Shown piece by piece: positions 10,577 through 23,100 of a DNA stretch of 64,000 nucleotides; the first letter of the stretch is position 1; every line of letters starts with the position of its first letter. Source of the stretch: Harmonia axyridis. Taxonomy: Eukaryota; Arthropoda; Insecta; Coleoptera; Coccinellidae. Position numbers and translations under genes: made by a program. The DNA lies in contig NC_059505.1 of assembly GCF_914767665.1 (NCBI RefSeq), positions 25,169,506 through 25,233,505 of the forward strand, read 5' to 3'. The notes beneath the pieces were generated by a model. The model was not told the DNA's origin. It saw only the letters and a program-made list of their open reading frames with translations, and did not search any database.

Positions 10577-11379
10577 GGATCAATTTTTATTTAATGGATT
10601 CGGTCCTTACTTGGCGGAAATTCATTATAAATAAAATAAAACGAAGTAATTTCCACTATGTTATTTAATTGTTAGCAACAATTGTTTCGCCACACTGTGG
10701 CTTCATCAGGCTACATTTCTGAACTGATAAGAGTACAAAGGTTTTCGGAATCTTATATAGGAACAAAATTGACACAAAAATATTCGAAAGGGTATAAATT
10801 ACAAAGTTATATTGGACCATTTACAGCCTGGGATTTCCAAACTATCGGAAGAAATTCAATAAAGGGGATGAGTTTACATCCGTTTGTTCGTTCAACAGAA
10901 TATTTTGGGTATTATACCTGTTTATTTCTAGGGATTCTAAGAGTGTTAGTCTTAAGCTCTTGTTTTCTAAATGAAGAATTTTAAAGTTATTATTGAAGGT
11001 ATGGTCCCATTCTTTTAAGTGATTCGCGTAGGTTGAAAACGAACTATCAGATGTATAACTCTTTTGGTGTTCCTTTATCCTTTTATTGAACGATCTTCCT
11101 GTTTGTCCAATATAAACCATAGGGCAATCATTACAGGTTAACTTGTAGACACCGGATTTAGTTTCTTTATCTGTTTTGTCTTTATTGTTTTTAATGAACA
11201 TCTCTAAGTTGTTACTTGTTTTGAAGGATATTGTGTAATTGAATTTTGTTTTCAAGTATTTAGCAATCTTTTCAGAAATATTATTAACATAAGTTAACGA
11301 AAAAAATTTAGTATCAATACCATAATTAAATAACATAGTGGAAATTACTTCGTTTTATTTTATTTATGGATCAATTTTT
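10577..11379 (-). mobile_element. Truncated Penelope-like retroelement
   Basis: A minus-strand frame ending in a GIY-YIG domain (next entry) is enclosed by a 42-base inverted repeat: 10631-10672, and its complement at about 11328-11369, containing CGAAGTAATTTCCACTATG. The 12-base string GGATCAATTTTT occurs at both outer edges (10577-10588 and 11368-11379) and is a likely target-site duplication. Penelope-like elements carry a reverse transcriptase plus a C-terminal GIY-YIG nuclease and are often bounded by direct or inverted LTR-like repeats. The reverse transcriptase is missing here. Confidence 0.72.
10842..11336 (-). pseudogene. GIY-YIG endonuclease domain of a Penelope-like element
   Basis: Open frame of 164 codons. 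Residues 62-93 hold the GIY-YIG core: GVYKLTCNDCPMVYIGQTGR, then the conserved arginine in FNKRIKEH. CNDC before the YIG half is usual in Penelope elements. Residues 94-110 read SYTSDSSFSTYANHLKE, and the later glutamate of ESLEINRYN fits the metal-binding residue of the fold. The upstream reverse transcriptase is absent, so this is the 3' remnant of a 5'-truncated copy even though the remaining frame is open. Confidence 0.75.
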
Positions 11380-11554
11380 TTTTCTCGTGAAATTGTTCAT
11401 AGAGAGATCTACACCTATTTTTTAAGTAAAAGAAAATTTCGTTTTATTCATAGATCACTGACAATTATTGACAACCAGAGACAAGAATTGACAACTCAAG
11501 TTCAATTAATTCTCAAATAGATTGATTTTCTTCGGATTAGATTACCGAGATCAT

Positions 11555-14500
11555 ATGACAGCAGAATTGAAGTATGAGTGTTATTAGCTACTATTAAAAA
11601 TATCACATAGTTCTTTCCACAGGATTTTGGAAGTGGAAATGCTTCCCGTAACAGAAGTGGCAGATGGAAGATTCGATGGAATTCTAATAGTTGCATCGCC
11701 ATACTATGTTCATGACCTGAAAGAATTCTCAAGGACGCTAACGTTAGCCATAGAACTTGATAATGGGCTACGTACTGAAGCTGGAGTAATACCCTTACCG
11801 AATTACAAAGCTGGAAGGCTTATTTATTCACCTGTAGGTTGTGTGGATGAAGATTACGACGATGTAAGATGCTTCAGAAAAGCTGCAAATATCGGAATAA
11901 GACGTGCCATAAAAGCCGGTGTCACTAAACCCATGGTTATCCTACAAAATCATCCTCAATTCAATAATGGCTCTCTTATTACACTCGTAGGAGTGCTAGA
12001 AGGCCTTTATGTGGTAAGGTATCTCAATATTAATAAAAATGTCACCTCAGTTTGATATCTTTTGAAGCCACTACAAATTCGTGAAAAAGATCCAAGAAAA
12101 ATTCACAACATCACATCATTGGGAGTTTACTCCAAATATCACGATGAAATAGACGAGCTGATTCAAACTGCTTCGTTGCTAGAAACAGGCAGACGGATAG
12201 CTTGTGACATAGGCGATTCAGATCCTGAAAGAATGGCACCTCCGAAAGTGGAACAATATATCACAACGATATTCGCGGATACGAGTATTAAGATAGAAGT
12301 TATAAAAGATGTTAAGGAATTCGCTAAGAGTTATCCTTTGTTTGAAGCGGTCAATAGAGCAGCAAATAAGATAGAACGACATCATGGCAGGATTATGTTT
12401 CTGGAATATATGCCAAAGGTTATTTCAAGCTCTTGAATCTTTTTTGAAAATATTTCATCTCATTATGATTAATATATTCAATTATTCACTAAAAATTATC
12501 AAAGATAATGTGCTGTCCCCACAATCCAGAAAATTCGTTTGGAGTAGATTATTGTCAGCCTGATGAATACTTTGAGCTAAAGATTCATTATGCTACCACT
12601 GACGGCGTGGTAGCAATGTTACAATTAAATTCACTACCTTCCTAGGTACTTTATTCATTACTTATTCCGGTTCTAAGAATAAGAAGCCAAGGTGTTATAG
12701 ACTTTTTCTAGGACAGCTTCACATTCTAAAAGCAAATGTTCAGCTATCTCAGTGGCTTTTTGACAGGAACGACAAGTATCGTCTGGAATCTTTTGCATGT
12801 TCCGCTGATGACAATCGCAAGATAATATTCCGTGAGTTAACACGTCAATTCTCAGTTTTAATTTACTGAATGAGCAACTCTTTTTGGTCCACCTCGTCGT
12901 GTAGTAGACGAAGAAGTTGTCCAGTATTTGACGATTAAGCATTTTCCAGAACGTTTACTTCCTCTAGTTTCCATTCCTTAATTTCCATTGATGACCGGCT
13001 ATAAAACAACAGAAAGACTCTAGTCCAAAGTAAGGAATTGCACCACCTTCTCTTACCAGTTAATCTACCATTTTATTAACCCAGGGGGAACAAGCGCCCA
13101 AAGTTTGTTGACCTGATTATCTTATCAGAGATCGTTGAGTGACATTTTATCCTTCCGGACTAGCTTTGACCAAAGTACAGGCAAGTTAAGCGCTAGTACA
13201 TATGGCTGCTCGACTCTTATATACTACAAATATCTCTCTTTTTCTGGTATTTGTATGTCCTTTTTCTTGCATTTGTATTCTCTTTTTCTTGGGTTAGGAG
13301 ATTAATAGTGTAGTTTTCAGTTCTCGTGTCTGCACCGTGTGGATTTCTTTCGTGACTTTTATTGAAATGTACCGATCTGTAACTGCAACACCGAAGTCTT
13401 CCGTACAAGGTATGGAATTCCCTGATAGAAAAAAAAAGTTATGTATAAACTCGAAACACCAGGTTTTGTATTGTGTAAAAAAAAAGGAGGACATGTATTT
13501 CTAGGCCAGAACCCCTGACAACTCCGCTAAAGTAAGAGATTCTTTCCAGCAGTCTTCATCGTTCTGCATACTGATCTCAAGTGGCTCGTTAACTGTTGTC
13601 AGTTCCTCTGATTACGATTTTATAGACGAACTATGAATCAAACTCCCACGGAGTGTTATTGAAAGAAATATATTGATATTGTCCACTGACAACTATATCT
13701 ACATATACCCGATAGCTTACCAAAGATCATTTTAAAAGAAAGATGTTATCATTTAAAAGATGTTAATCGCATAATTTTGCTTTAAAAATTATAGTATATA
13801 ACTTTCGTGGCAAATTTATGTTTTTTTTACATCCCTTGCCCTTTTTTCGAGAATATATAATCGTTAGTGCCAAAAAATCGATTTGGAGAAATAATACCTT
13901 CTGAGTGTAACACTTATAATGTCACTGACTGTATAGGAAGAAGTCAAAAAAACTCTATTCTTCGTTGGAAAAGGGGTCACTTATGACACAGGAGGTCTGG
14001 ATGTCAAAATAAATGGAGGAATGGCAGGAATGTCGAGAGATAAATGTGGAGCAGCTGCAGTGGTGGGTTTCTTCAAGATAGTCGAACGCCTTCAGCCTAA
14101 ACATCTGAGAGTAATAGGTGGATTGGGTATAGTGAGGAATAGTATAGGAACAAACGCTTATGTACAAGACGAACTGATCAAAGCAAGAAGTGGAGTTATG
14201 GTCAGGGTTGGCAACACTGATGCAGAGGGAAGAATGATTATGGCCGATATTCTGTGTAAGGTACTGATGTTGCAGTAATTCATTTTCCTTTAGATTTTGT
14301 CATCGAATTTTCATTTTATTACTTTATTCATATCTATCAATATCCTTTCAAATGAAAATGAGGCAGGTCTTGAGGATAAGCCAAAACTCATTTGGCTAAC
14401 GACCGTTTGTTTTATTTATTTTTTTATTCATGACTCTAGGAGAACTTCCAGAGGCTTAGAGTTTGTATTAGATAAGATAATCTATTACTTTATCCATAAT

Positions 14501-17500
14501 CCTTGTAAATATATGTCAATGTCTGAGAAGTATGTTAGTTATTTATACGAATGAAATGCTCATTTTTCCAAACAAAGAATGCTTACTCCTATATCATACG
14601 AGACACGAGTACATATATTTGACTGATTACGTAAAAATATAGTTCCTTCATGTGAAAAATTTTTGACAGATGAAAGAGATGGCTGTGAATGCTGTAAATC
14701 CTCACATATACACAATCGCCACTTTGACTGGTCATGCTGTACTCACTGCAGGATTTGGATATAATATAAGTGAGAAAAATATTTTTTGAAATGAATATAT
14801 TTCACTGAACAAAGCAGATTATGAAAAATACATTTTTTCAGTCATAGATAATGGCCCGGCCAAAAAAGAAAAACATGCACAAAAATTGCAACTTATGGGA
14901 GAAGAGATAAGTGATCCTTATGAAATATCAGTGCTTCGAAGAGAAGACTTTAACTTCATGAAGGGTCAAGGTGTTGGAGATGATCTCATTAGTAGTAATA
15001 ATAAACCTTCTTCAGTGACACCTAGGGGACATCAATGTGAGTATCTGATGGATTCGGTCCTCAGTTGAAGGAATTTGATTGCAACCTCTGAGTAATAAAC
15101 ATAGATAGAGTGTGCATATGTCATTTTCAGTAGGCAAATTTTGTCCCCAATATGAACTATCAAATTTGACATGAAGCGACGGAAATGAAAACATATCAGT
15201 GATACGTTATTTCACTCAATTTGCGAGTTTCTTCACAAAGAACGCAATCCTTATGTCCTATAGAAAATCGAGGTTTCATATTAACTCAAAATATATTGAA
15301 CTAAATACCTAAATATATCAGAAATTCAAAGAACAAACTTCAAGCATGCCAAACAACGTGAACCAATTGATGACACTAGGAGAGCAAAGGTTGCCAATCC
15401 TTGGATTTCAGCAGGTACATACAAAAAATAATGAATATTCTGTTTCTTATAAATTCGACAATAAGGAAAAATATCTGATTCCAAATATTCAAATTTGCAT
15501 ATTCAATCGGGACTCACTCAAGTCAATATATTTCATTCAATATAATATACATTCATAACGATATAGTAAAATTGAGGATTTGAAAATAAATCACAATCCG
15601 ACAACGTAATCTAACCATGTTGGGGACTTGTAAAAATTGCGTATACTTCCTCTAACTAGTCTAACTATGTTTATTACTCTATGATTGCAAATAAAACAAG
15701 CGTGAGACATCAGTCATAAGCTTTAGAGATCTCTTTAATTCATTCACCAATTGAGCCTTTGGAGTCCACATGTTTATTATAGGTAAGTAGTTTTTAATAA
15801 TACTAATATAATAATAATAATGTTTATTCAACATAAATAAACATGGTGAGATACAGAGATTTTTAAATTCTAAAATTAACTACCTGTGCGTAAGGTATTA
15901 ATTGGCGCATGAATAAACGAGCGCTCAGAAGCTCCAGATTTTAACATAATTTTAATCAATTCTGATACATTTTTCAACTTTTAAAATAATTTTTGATAAT
16001 TTCGACCTATTGAAATTACTCAACCTTAGACAATAAAAAAAGAGTTTATCAAAACACAATATTTCAATAGCTGATTGCATCGCTTATTCTCAATATTGCG
16101 GATGATACTACAGTGACTAAATAAACCACAGTGGCGAAAAGCGTGGTCTCGTTTTTTATTGGCTGAGCCTAAATATGGCGGCTTTTTGTTCACATTCTCC
16201 ATTTACCTGATTTTTGGGATTTATTCAAAATGTGAGACCAATTTTATTTAGTCACTGTAGTATTCTTCAGTGTCAAATGATTGTATATGCAATCAAATAC
16301 TATCAGGCCCAAAAATTTTGATTTTGACGTGTGTCGGTTCAGTTCAGTCAACTGTATTCTTGAGTTCTATGTTCCCATTCGCCAATTTTAGCTCAATTTG
16401 AACGAAATTTACCACTATATATAATTAAGTCCCTAAAAACACACAAAACACAAATAATTAAGACTACACTCATTTCTTCTGAATTAACCGCTTATGTCTA
16501 CATATGAACATTGAACAACATGATACCAAGGGAATACCAGGATCAAAACTAGAAGGGGCGAACCATGGTCGTTCAGGTTATAATATTTCATCACGGAAAA
16601 AGTTAATGAAACCAAAATTACTGAATGAGTTACTAAATTGCAACTAAGTTATTACAATTGTTTGCTTGAAAAAAAAATTATTCTATAGTTGCATGTCCTA
16701 TACTATAATCATTTTTCTTAGATTTGTAGAAAACTTGTTTAAAACTCCCAATCCAGTTTCAATTCAGTATCCAGTCCAGATTTTTCTTAAAGAATATTTG
16801 TACTTCTTAGACCTTCGAAGGGTAATGAAACTCAAAGATCGTTATGCAATCTGCGCTGTTAAGCCAGGCCCCCATTAGATGGATCGAGTCGGGGCGGAGA
16901 AATCCACCTGCCTGATATTTTTTCTTCGACTTGATATGAATCATTTTTTAGTAAAATTCATTTTTCTACTCGATGATAGCTATTACGCCCCCTAGTGGTA
17001 GAGGTATGAACTTCAAAACAATTTCCAGTGTGTTTTCTTGTACACTTTATTGGTAAAATTTTTTACCGCAAGTCTCTACGATGAGTGGATCCTGAGATAT
17101 AGCCGCTTACCTCGCTTATTTGTCCACCCTGTACATTTTCCTGATAGGGAATCCTAGCAATATCGGTCAGGGACACTATTGGGATGGGTGACCGTTATGT
17201 TTTACCTATGTTTGTGGCTTTCTCAAGAAATAAAGAAATTTTCTGCAGATAGGCTGTTTGCTCTATTAATGTGGTTCTAGAGAACTTTTCTTAAATTAAA
17301 AATAAAATGTAAACGTTAACTTTTTCTTTCAGGTCCTTTGGCTTTTCTTATAATGGCATCGGGACTGGATAAGCATGGATCTGGTCACGAGAAACCACTC
17401 AAATACAGCCATATAGATATAGCTGCATCGACTTTGAATTATCCTAATCCCGGTACAGGAGCGCCAGTTTTATCTCTAGCTAACGCTCATTTACTCAATT

Positions 17501-17514
17501 TAGAACATAATTAA
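11555..17514 (+). CDS. M17 aminopeptidase, copy 1 (W07G4.4 / granny-smith type)
   Basis: Seven coding exons: 11555-11571, 11623-12013, 12068-12418, 13937-14260, 14670-14769, 14842-15036 and 17333-17514 (519 residues). The M17 family are dizinc peptidases that remove N-terminal residues in the cytosol, usually as hexamers. Exon 2 gives the N-terminal domain, and exon 3 holds ACDIGDSDPERMAPPKVEQY. Exon 4 has the active site VGKGVTYDTGG: Lys265, Asp270, Asp288, Asp348 and Glu350 match the metal ligands. Lys277 and Arg352 (in NTDAEGR) match the catalytic pair. Spacing agrees with bovine LAP to within one residue. Exon 5 gives TIATLTGH, exon 7 the C-terminal KYSHIDIAAS. The first exon is only 17 bases (MTAEL plus two bases); it was chosen because ATG, frame and a GTATGAGT donor fit together 51 bases before exon 2. 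The exon 3 donor (GTTATT) is weak. No signal peptide. Its tandem paralogue follows at 20175. Confidence 0.9.
12673..12942 (-). pseudogene. Non-LTR retrotransposon 3' fragment
   Basis: Inside intron 3 of the first aminopeptidase gene, on the opposite strand. The frame encodes a block typical of the C-terminal end of jockey-like ORF2: CHQRNMQKIPDDTCRSCQKA followed by TEIAEHLLLECEAVLEKVY. This is the usual C-x2-C ... EHLL-x-C pattern after the RNase H region. Nothing of the reverse transcriptase remains nearby. The rest of this 1.5-kb intron (12943-13936) shows nothing I recognise. Confidence 0.6.
15086..15683 (+). mobile_element. hAT-like MITE, copy A (598 bases)
   Basis: The left end CTCTGAGTAATAAACATAG matches the complement of the right end (CTATGTTTATTACTCTATG) over about 17 bases. 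Flanks ATTGCAAC (15078-15085) and ATTGCAAA (15684-15691) agree at 7 of 8 positions, an 8-base target duplication as made by hAT transposases. Lies in intron 6 of the first aminopeptidase gene, 49 bases after the donor. Copies B (24727-25201) and C (52365-52939) are in the same orientation. No transposase. Confidence 0.72.
16108..16260. mobile_element. Short MITE with TA flanks (153 bases)
   Basis: The ends CTACAGTGACTAAATAAA and TTTATTTAGTCACTGTAG are perfect complements, flanked on both sides by TA, as in Tc1/mariner-type MITEs. Lies in intron 6 of the first aminopeptidase gene. Confidence 0.7.
16914..17131 (-). repeat. CAGGGTG-ended dispersed repeat, copy 1
   Basis: About 218 bases that recur in opposite orientation at 25367-25585. 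Shared text includes TCAGGATCCACTCATCGTAG and GGGGGCGT. The outer end is a CAGGGTG-type terminus next to TA, as in many DNA-transposon remnants of this window. Confidence 0.6.
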
Positions 17515-17799
17515 TTCGTTTTTAGAAACTTATTGTTATATAGGTATATATTTCAAAATGAAAAAATTTTCCGAAAATTTTGTGTGGAGCCTTTCTATAA
17601 CAGGTGCTACCAAAACCAAATCAGATGCGAAAGTGTTTATGGGTTGAATCTTTGTCGAAAATGCAAGGATGTTCTTCGTAAAAACAAAAACTCTAAGGCC
17701 TTTCCTTGAAAAGTTACACTTTTCCAAATATGAGAATAAGATTTAATTTTGGATGTATTGGAAAAAAAATTGACGAGAAAGAACACTTTTAGATATCGG

Positions 17800-18875
17800 G
17801 TGTCCCAAACTCGTTGTAGAATGAGAGAATCTCAAAATCCTTTTGGGCTAGAAGAAAATGAATAGCAAATATTTAGGCTCGATTGGTGAGAGAATCAATA
17901 TGGTGACAGTCGCAAACTCATAAACTCAACTGTTTCCAAGCTATAAGAGAAAATTGGAGAAAATGTGAAATGAAAAGTTCTCATAACTTCTTTACTACTG
18001 GTGCTAATGGCACTTTTTTCAATAGAAACCAATGGTATAATCATTTTTGGTTTTTTGCAAATATTGCAATTACTTTTGAAGTTAAAAACAAACTCGGGTT
18101 TTTTCAAATGTAAACCATAAAAATTTCTATAACGAATAAAATCGCTAATTTTTCCTTTTTCAAAAATATAGAACTTGGTATATAAATGTCTTATCAAACT
18201 ATAAAAAAAACATTAGTTTCAATTTCACACCCCAAATCAATTAAATACCTATTTATGATAATGTGTGCCACCAAGGTCTCCGGATTTAACAACGTTAGAT
18301 TTTTTCCACTGTTCACCTTTAAAGAACAACATTCATCAATTTGAAAATATGAAAAAATCTAACGGTATTAAATACGGAGACATCGGTGGCCACCGAATCT
18401 TTTAATTATCTTAATTTCACAGATTACCATAATAGGCACTTAGTTGATTTGACGAGTGATACTGAAACTTTTGATGATTTTTATAGTTTGATAAGAAATT
18501 TATATATCATGTTATATGTTATATATTTTTAAAAAGGGAATAAAAGCGATTTTGTTTATTATAAGAATTTTAATGGTTTACATTTTAAAAAATAAAAGTT
18601 TTTCAAAAAACAAATTATTACACCAATGGATTCTACTGAAAAAAGTGTCTGTAGTATGTTTTAGTTTCATGTTTATAGTAATAAGTAATAAAGAAGTTAT
18701 GATAACTTTTCCATTTCACGCCATTTTCTAATTTTCTCTTATATCTTGGAAGCAGTTGAATTTATAAGGTTGCGGTTTTCACCAATATTAATTCACTCGA
18801 AAATCGAGCTTGAAAATTTACCATTCCTATTTTCTAACTCGAAGGGATTCTGAGATCCAATCACCACTCATTATA
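17800..18875. mobile_element. Foldback element with ~500-base inverted arms
   Basis: Starts about 290 bases after the stop codon of the first aminopeptidase gene. Long imperfect inverted repeat centred near 18337. Paired stretches include TATAAGAGAAAATT (left, near 17940, and as its complement near 18735) and TTATCAAACTATAAAAA (18190) with its complement at 18480. Near the centre GTTAGATTTTTT (18293) pairs with AAAAAATCTAAC (18352). Frames on either strand are mirror images of each other and not genes. Confidence 0.65.
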
Positions 18876-19372
18876 GACATTTCTCTGTCTGAAGATGTGA
18901 TATTAATTGATGTTGTTGTATTGATCTTGATAATTAACGCTGCGTAAAATTAATATAGCTTTATTTGAGCCAATACTCCAGGCGACCATGAAGATGAAGT
19001 AATTTTTCTTGTCAATAAGTATTCAATATTCCTTATGAATTAATTCAATTGGTGAGAAATTCAAGTTACTTCATGTCGAAGGTAATTTGTTATGAACAAT
19101 GAACTAGTGTTTCCAACTGTATATTTTCATAATGAGATAGCTGCTCAAGATAGAGCCATATACTGTAGGAGAATATCTGGAATATAGCATGGCTGATTGC
19201 TAAGTTGCTAGACTGTATCAAAAGCTTTCATAGACATATAATAACTGTTCTTATAGGTCTATGAAATCTTTCTTGTGAGGAGGTGCCATCTATGAGATTG
19301 TAGTGAACAAAATGCGCAGTAAAAAGGAACTTATAATAAATTGTATTTGTGTAGATGATTCAGATATTGCGT
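18876..19372. other. Intergenic, nothing recognised
   Basis: AT-rich spacer between the two aminopeptidase genes. One small hairpin with TCATAGAC / GTCTATGA near 19230-19265. Confidence 0.4.
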
Positions 19373-19783
19373 AATAGTTATTTATAATACAAGTGCAGAA
19401 GGCATTGATATTCTTCCACGAGTTCAAAATTCAAAAACGAGCCACGAAGTGGCGAGTTTTGGAATGAACGAGTGGTAGAATGAGCCTTCTGTACGAGTAT
19501 TATACATTATTTTCTCTAATTCATTGCATATTCATTGAAATTAATGAAATATTCCCATAAATATATTTTAGTGATTTTTGCATTGAAAAATGTTGGTTGG
19601 CAGAACTGATTTCTTTAAGGCAAATTGATGAATTGACAGATAAAGCCGTGGCGGAATGTTCGGAGTACCAACATAGAATAATAAAATATAACCATGAAAA
19701 CTGTGCGTTTCTGATATATTCTCGCACGATTTTGTTCTACAAGATGTGGAAGAATGAACGGAATAACCACAGAATTAGAGAAA
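19373..19783 (+). repeat. 411-base dispersed repeat with palindrome, copy 1
   Basis: About 97% identical (some ten differences by eye) and equal in length to 51215-51625. The first 120 bases (about 19384-19506) form an imperfect palindrome centred on GCCACGAAGTGGC at 19441-19453. A second inverted pair, TTTTCTCTAATTC near 19510 and GAATTAGAGAAAA at 19773-19785, bounds the remainder. Lies about 390 bases before the start of the second aminopeptidase gene. A nonautonomous mobile element is likely; type unknown. Confidence 0.65.
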
Positions 19784-20174
19784 AACATTTTGTCATCCCT
19801 GTTCTCACTTCTCACGTAATGATTCAAGGTCCAGTTTCGTCGTTACGACTTACGATTATAAACTTGAAATATATCAAATTCATAGATGGTGGCGCCATCT
19901 GTTATCTAATTGACAAACTTGCATCTGCGCTGTGGAAGAAACCTGAATAGAGTTGATATTCAACCAGTCAGAAGATTCCTTTTCTATAGTACTTACAGCT
20001 TCTAAAAGTTACATACTTTTCTCCTAGGGTAGCTATGTTGGTAAAATTTTATCTATAACTTCCCCCACCCTACATGTGCGATATTAGATTACAAATAGAA
20101 TTTCATTACATTTCGTTCGTTTCCTCAAAACCGAAAAGGAAACATAACCTAGAAAAACAGCATATCTCCTAACA

Positions 20175-23100
20175 ATGGATAAAGGGTAAATTTATATTGA
20201 GTCATCTTTGAACCACACTTTATTTTCATTTATTTCTATTTCAGAGTTTTTTCCCTGGACGTAGTACCTGTAGAAGATTTGAACGACCCAAACTATGATG
20301 GAATAATTTTAGTGGTAACACCCGAGCAGATAGATACGGTCGAAGAGTTTTCAGGGGCTTTAAAAGATGCCTTTGACTTGGACATCTCAGTGAAAGATGA
20401 GGTAGGACTTATCCCAATACCCACATTCAAAGCGAAAAGACTGATTTTTGCACCTACTGGAATTCTCGATGTCGATTTCGATGATGTCAGGAGCTTCAGA
20501 AAGACAGGATTCAATGCAATCAGGCGAGCAATCAAGGCAGGCATTAAAAACCCACTGGTCTATGTTTTGGGACACCCGGACTACAAGAAAGCTCCATTGG
20601 TCACACTTCTAGGTGTTTTAGAGGGACTTTATGTGGTAAGGATTATTTGTTATAATGTAATGTTCACATCGAATGATTTCCTTTGTTTACTTCGGAACAA
20701 TGGGAATTACTACAGGTAACTTCCTTGTTTGCTTCTACCTGCAGATTTCTCGTCGGTAGGTGCCGCTATCTGCCACATTATCGATTTATTTGAGCGAACG
20801 ATCCCCTCGAGGCTTGGGGTGCTCTAATAATAAACAGCGGTTTCTGATTCATGGTTGTCCAGAGAATGAACGAAGTGAATGGATATTTCAACAAAGTGAT
20901 AGATCATTACTTGTCTGAACTAAAATTCAGAACCTGAAAATTGTTTTTTTTTCGAAAATTATCACATTTAGAATCCGAATTTGGGGAATCTCAAAAACAT
21001 GATTTACCATTTTGCTGGAAATTCACGTAATTACATACTGAATTCTCTTCCCAGTTGAAATATCCTTTCTTGAGAATTGAAAAAAAATCACTATAGGTAA
21101 ACTATTCTGTATCAATCAATAAAAAATATAAAAACCGAGTTAAAAACATAGCACAAACATATTCTTTATGTACCTATAATACAAACGCGGAAGCACATTC
21201 TTTATCGTCATATGACCATCATATCTATGATTATCAAATTCATCACATTCATAATATCGTGACATTCATTTTTATTTCATGTGTGATTTAAACGAAAATT
21301 TTCGTGGAAAATAATTTCAAACTATATATTATATCTTTCAATATTTTAAAAATAATAATATTTTTTATTCTCGTCGAACATAACAGGAACTTCGTTTTAA
21401 TTTTCATTTCTTTGAATCGATCGTGACAAGAAGTGCCTGATTTTTTATCGAAAATAAAAGATTTGCGGAATATGCTTCATCGTTTTCCTCTCCTTTCTTT
21501 CATGCTATGAAGAATAATTTTCCCACATCTGAATAATTCCCTTCCGAAAATCCTAATTTCAATATTATGAGATTATCTTCGATATAACCCATTTACTTTA
21601 GCAATGGCATGACTTCAGCGATCGAAGGAAAATGTAGTTGCCAGAATCTCAAACAAATTTTGAGTCTCTTCCGGACTTTCTTTGTATTCTTCTGAAATTG
21701 GTTTTTTGATATAAATTCTAATAAACATGAGTATACATACTCTTGTCAGATAAAAATTATACAATTTAAAACGGTTATAATTTATATTAGCTACACTTTG
21801 TCATTTTTTGACATTTTTTAATTCAATTGTGTTCAGTAGGTTATGTCGTTAGATAGAATGATACATGCTTTAACGACGTTTAGAAATTGTTAATTCAAAA
21901 AAATTAACAAAATTCATGGACGACATTATTCAGTTAAACGACTCACTATTTGTGGCATTATTGACGTAAGAAATGTCGAAAAATAATGTACAATGTTGTT
22001 GTTGTAACGATTTCAAATCGTACCATAACTATTGAAAAACTCTTTACAACGGCAACATAACAAAGTGCAACTCTAGAAATAATCAGTTTTTTTGTGCCTT
22101 TTCACGGTGGATACAGTTAGCATCTTGGATTCGCCTTTTGTAATGTCATGCTATTGCTAAATGGTATATCTTATGAAAGTGGTGTGAATTGAAAAAATAT
22201 ATGAATCTGTTTTTATATTTCCATATCATTTAGTAACGAGATGTTGCATTATTCGACAAAATATTGATTAGATCACACATGATTCAGCAAAAGAATGACC
22301 GGAAGTAGAAATAAATCCATTTCACTTAAAATTTAATTGAAACTCATTGTTATTCCCCTATCACTCTTTCGAGATGAGCTGGAATTACTGATAAAAATTT
22401 CCAGGTATCAAATCTGAAAAGATCATTGATAAAAAAAGCACTCGAAGCCTAGTATACAACTTTTTACGTAATATAAATTATTATTTCGAAAATGCCTTAG
22501 GTTGAAGGTCAATTTATTATTATCAGATTATTTGAAATCATTCGAAACATGACACCACATTCAAATATCATAGCAACTGAATTTATAACATATCTTCAGG
22601 ATTTCGGAATATGAACAGTAATCCTTTTTTGAGGATATGCTATTTTGTTATGAGGTTAATCGAAAATTGGAAATTTACTGAGTGGCATAGAAAACAGGAT
22701 ACCAAGTAAAGTAGTCTGGCACAAAAAAGGCGAGATGAAATCGATCATCTCATCAGAAATATGGACAGGCGTGTTTCTGGGTACCTCGTGGAGGTCCAGC
22801 ACATTAATTTTTTGCAATTTTCACAACTATTGGATCCTACTAAAATCATGATCAATTTCTAACCGAATCCTAAGAGACATACATACGAAAAATTGGTTCA
22901 AAACATTCATTAATATTGTATGTTCCTTTCAAGCGCTCGTCACCGAAAATACAATATCTGCATTCCTTGAATTTTGAGCTGGAAATGATCTCAATCGATA
23001 AGGTTCTACTACTGATGACGAATTAGTAGACAAATTCAAGAAGGCTCTCGTCCATAAACACGATAACACATTTTTAACATAAAATCATTCAAATTATTTT

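Noticed and set aside
10597..15065. Shared 14-base string ATGGATTCGGTCCT at 10597 and about 15049
   Set aside because: A match of this length is expected by chance in a 64-kb window and the flanks do not align.
17141..17230. Resemblance to the 3' half of 5S rRNA (GGGATGGGTGACCG)
   Set aside because: Only one short block fits; the rest of a 5S gene or a 5S-derived SINE with internal promoter is not present in order.
19597..19950. 117-codon plus-strand frame
   Set aside because: Most of it is the 411-base dispersed repeat. Although about 60 codons are open in both copies, there is no recognised domain, so it is not called a gene.
21790..22075. Possible MITE with CACTTTGT / ACAAAGTG ends
   Set aside because: Only eight bases pair and the arms do not continue.
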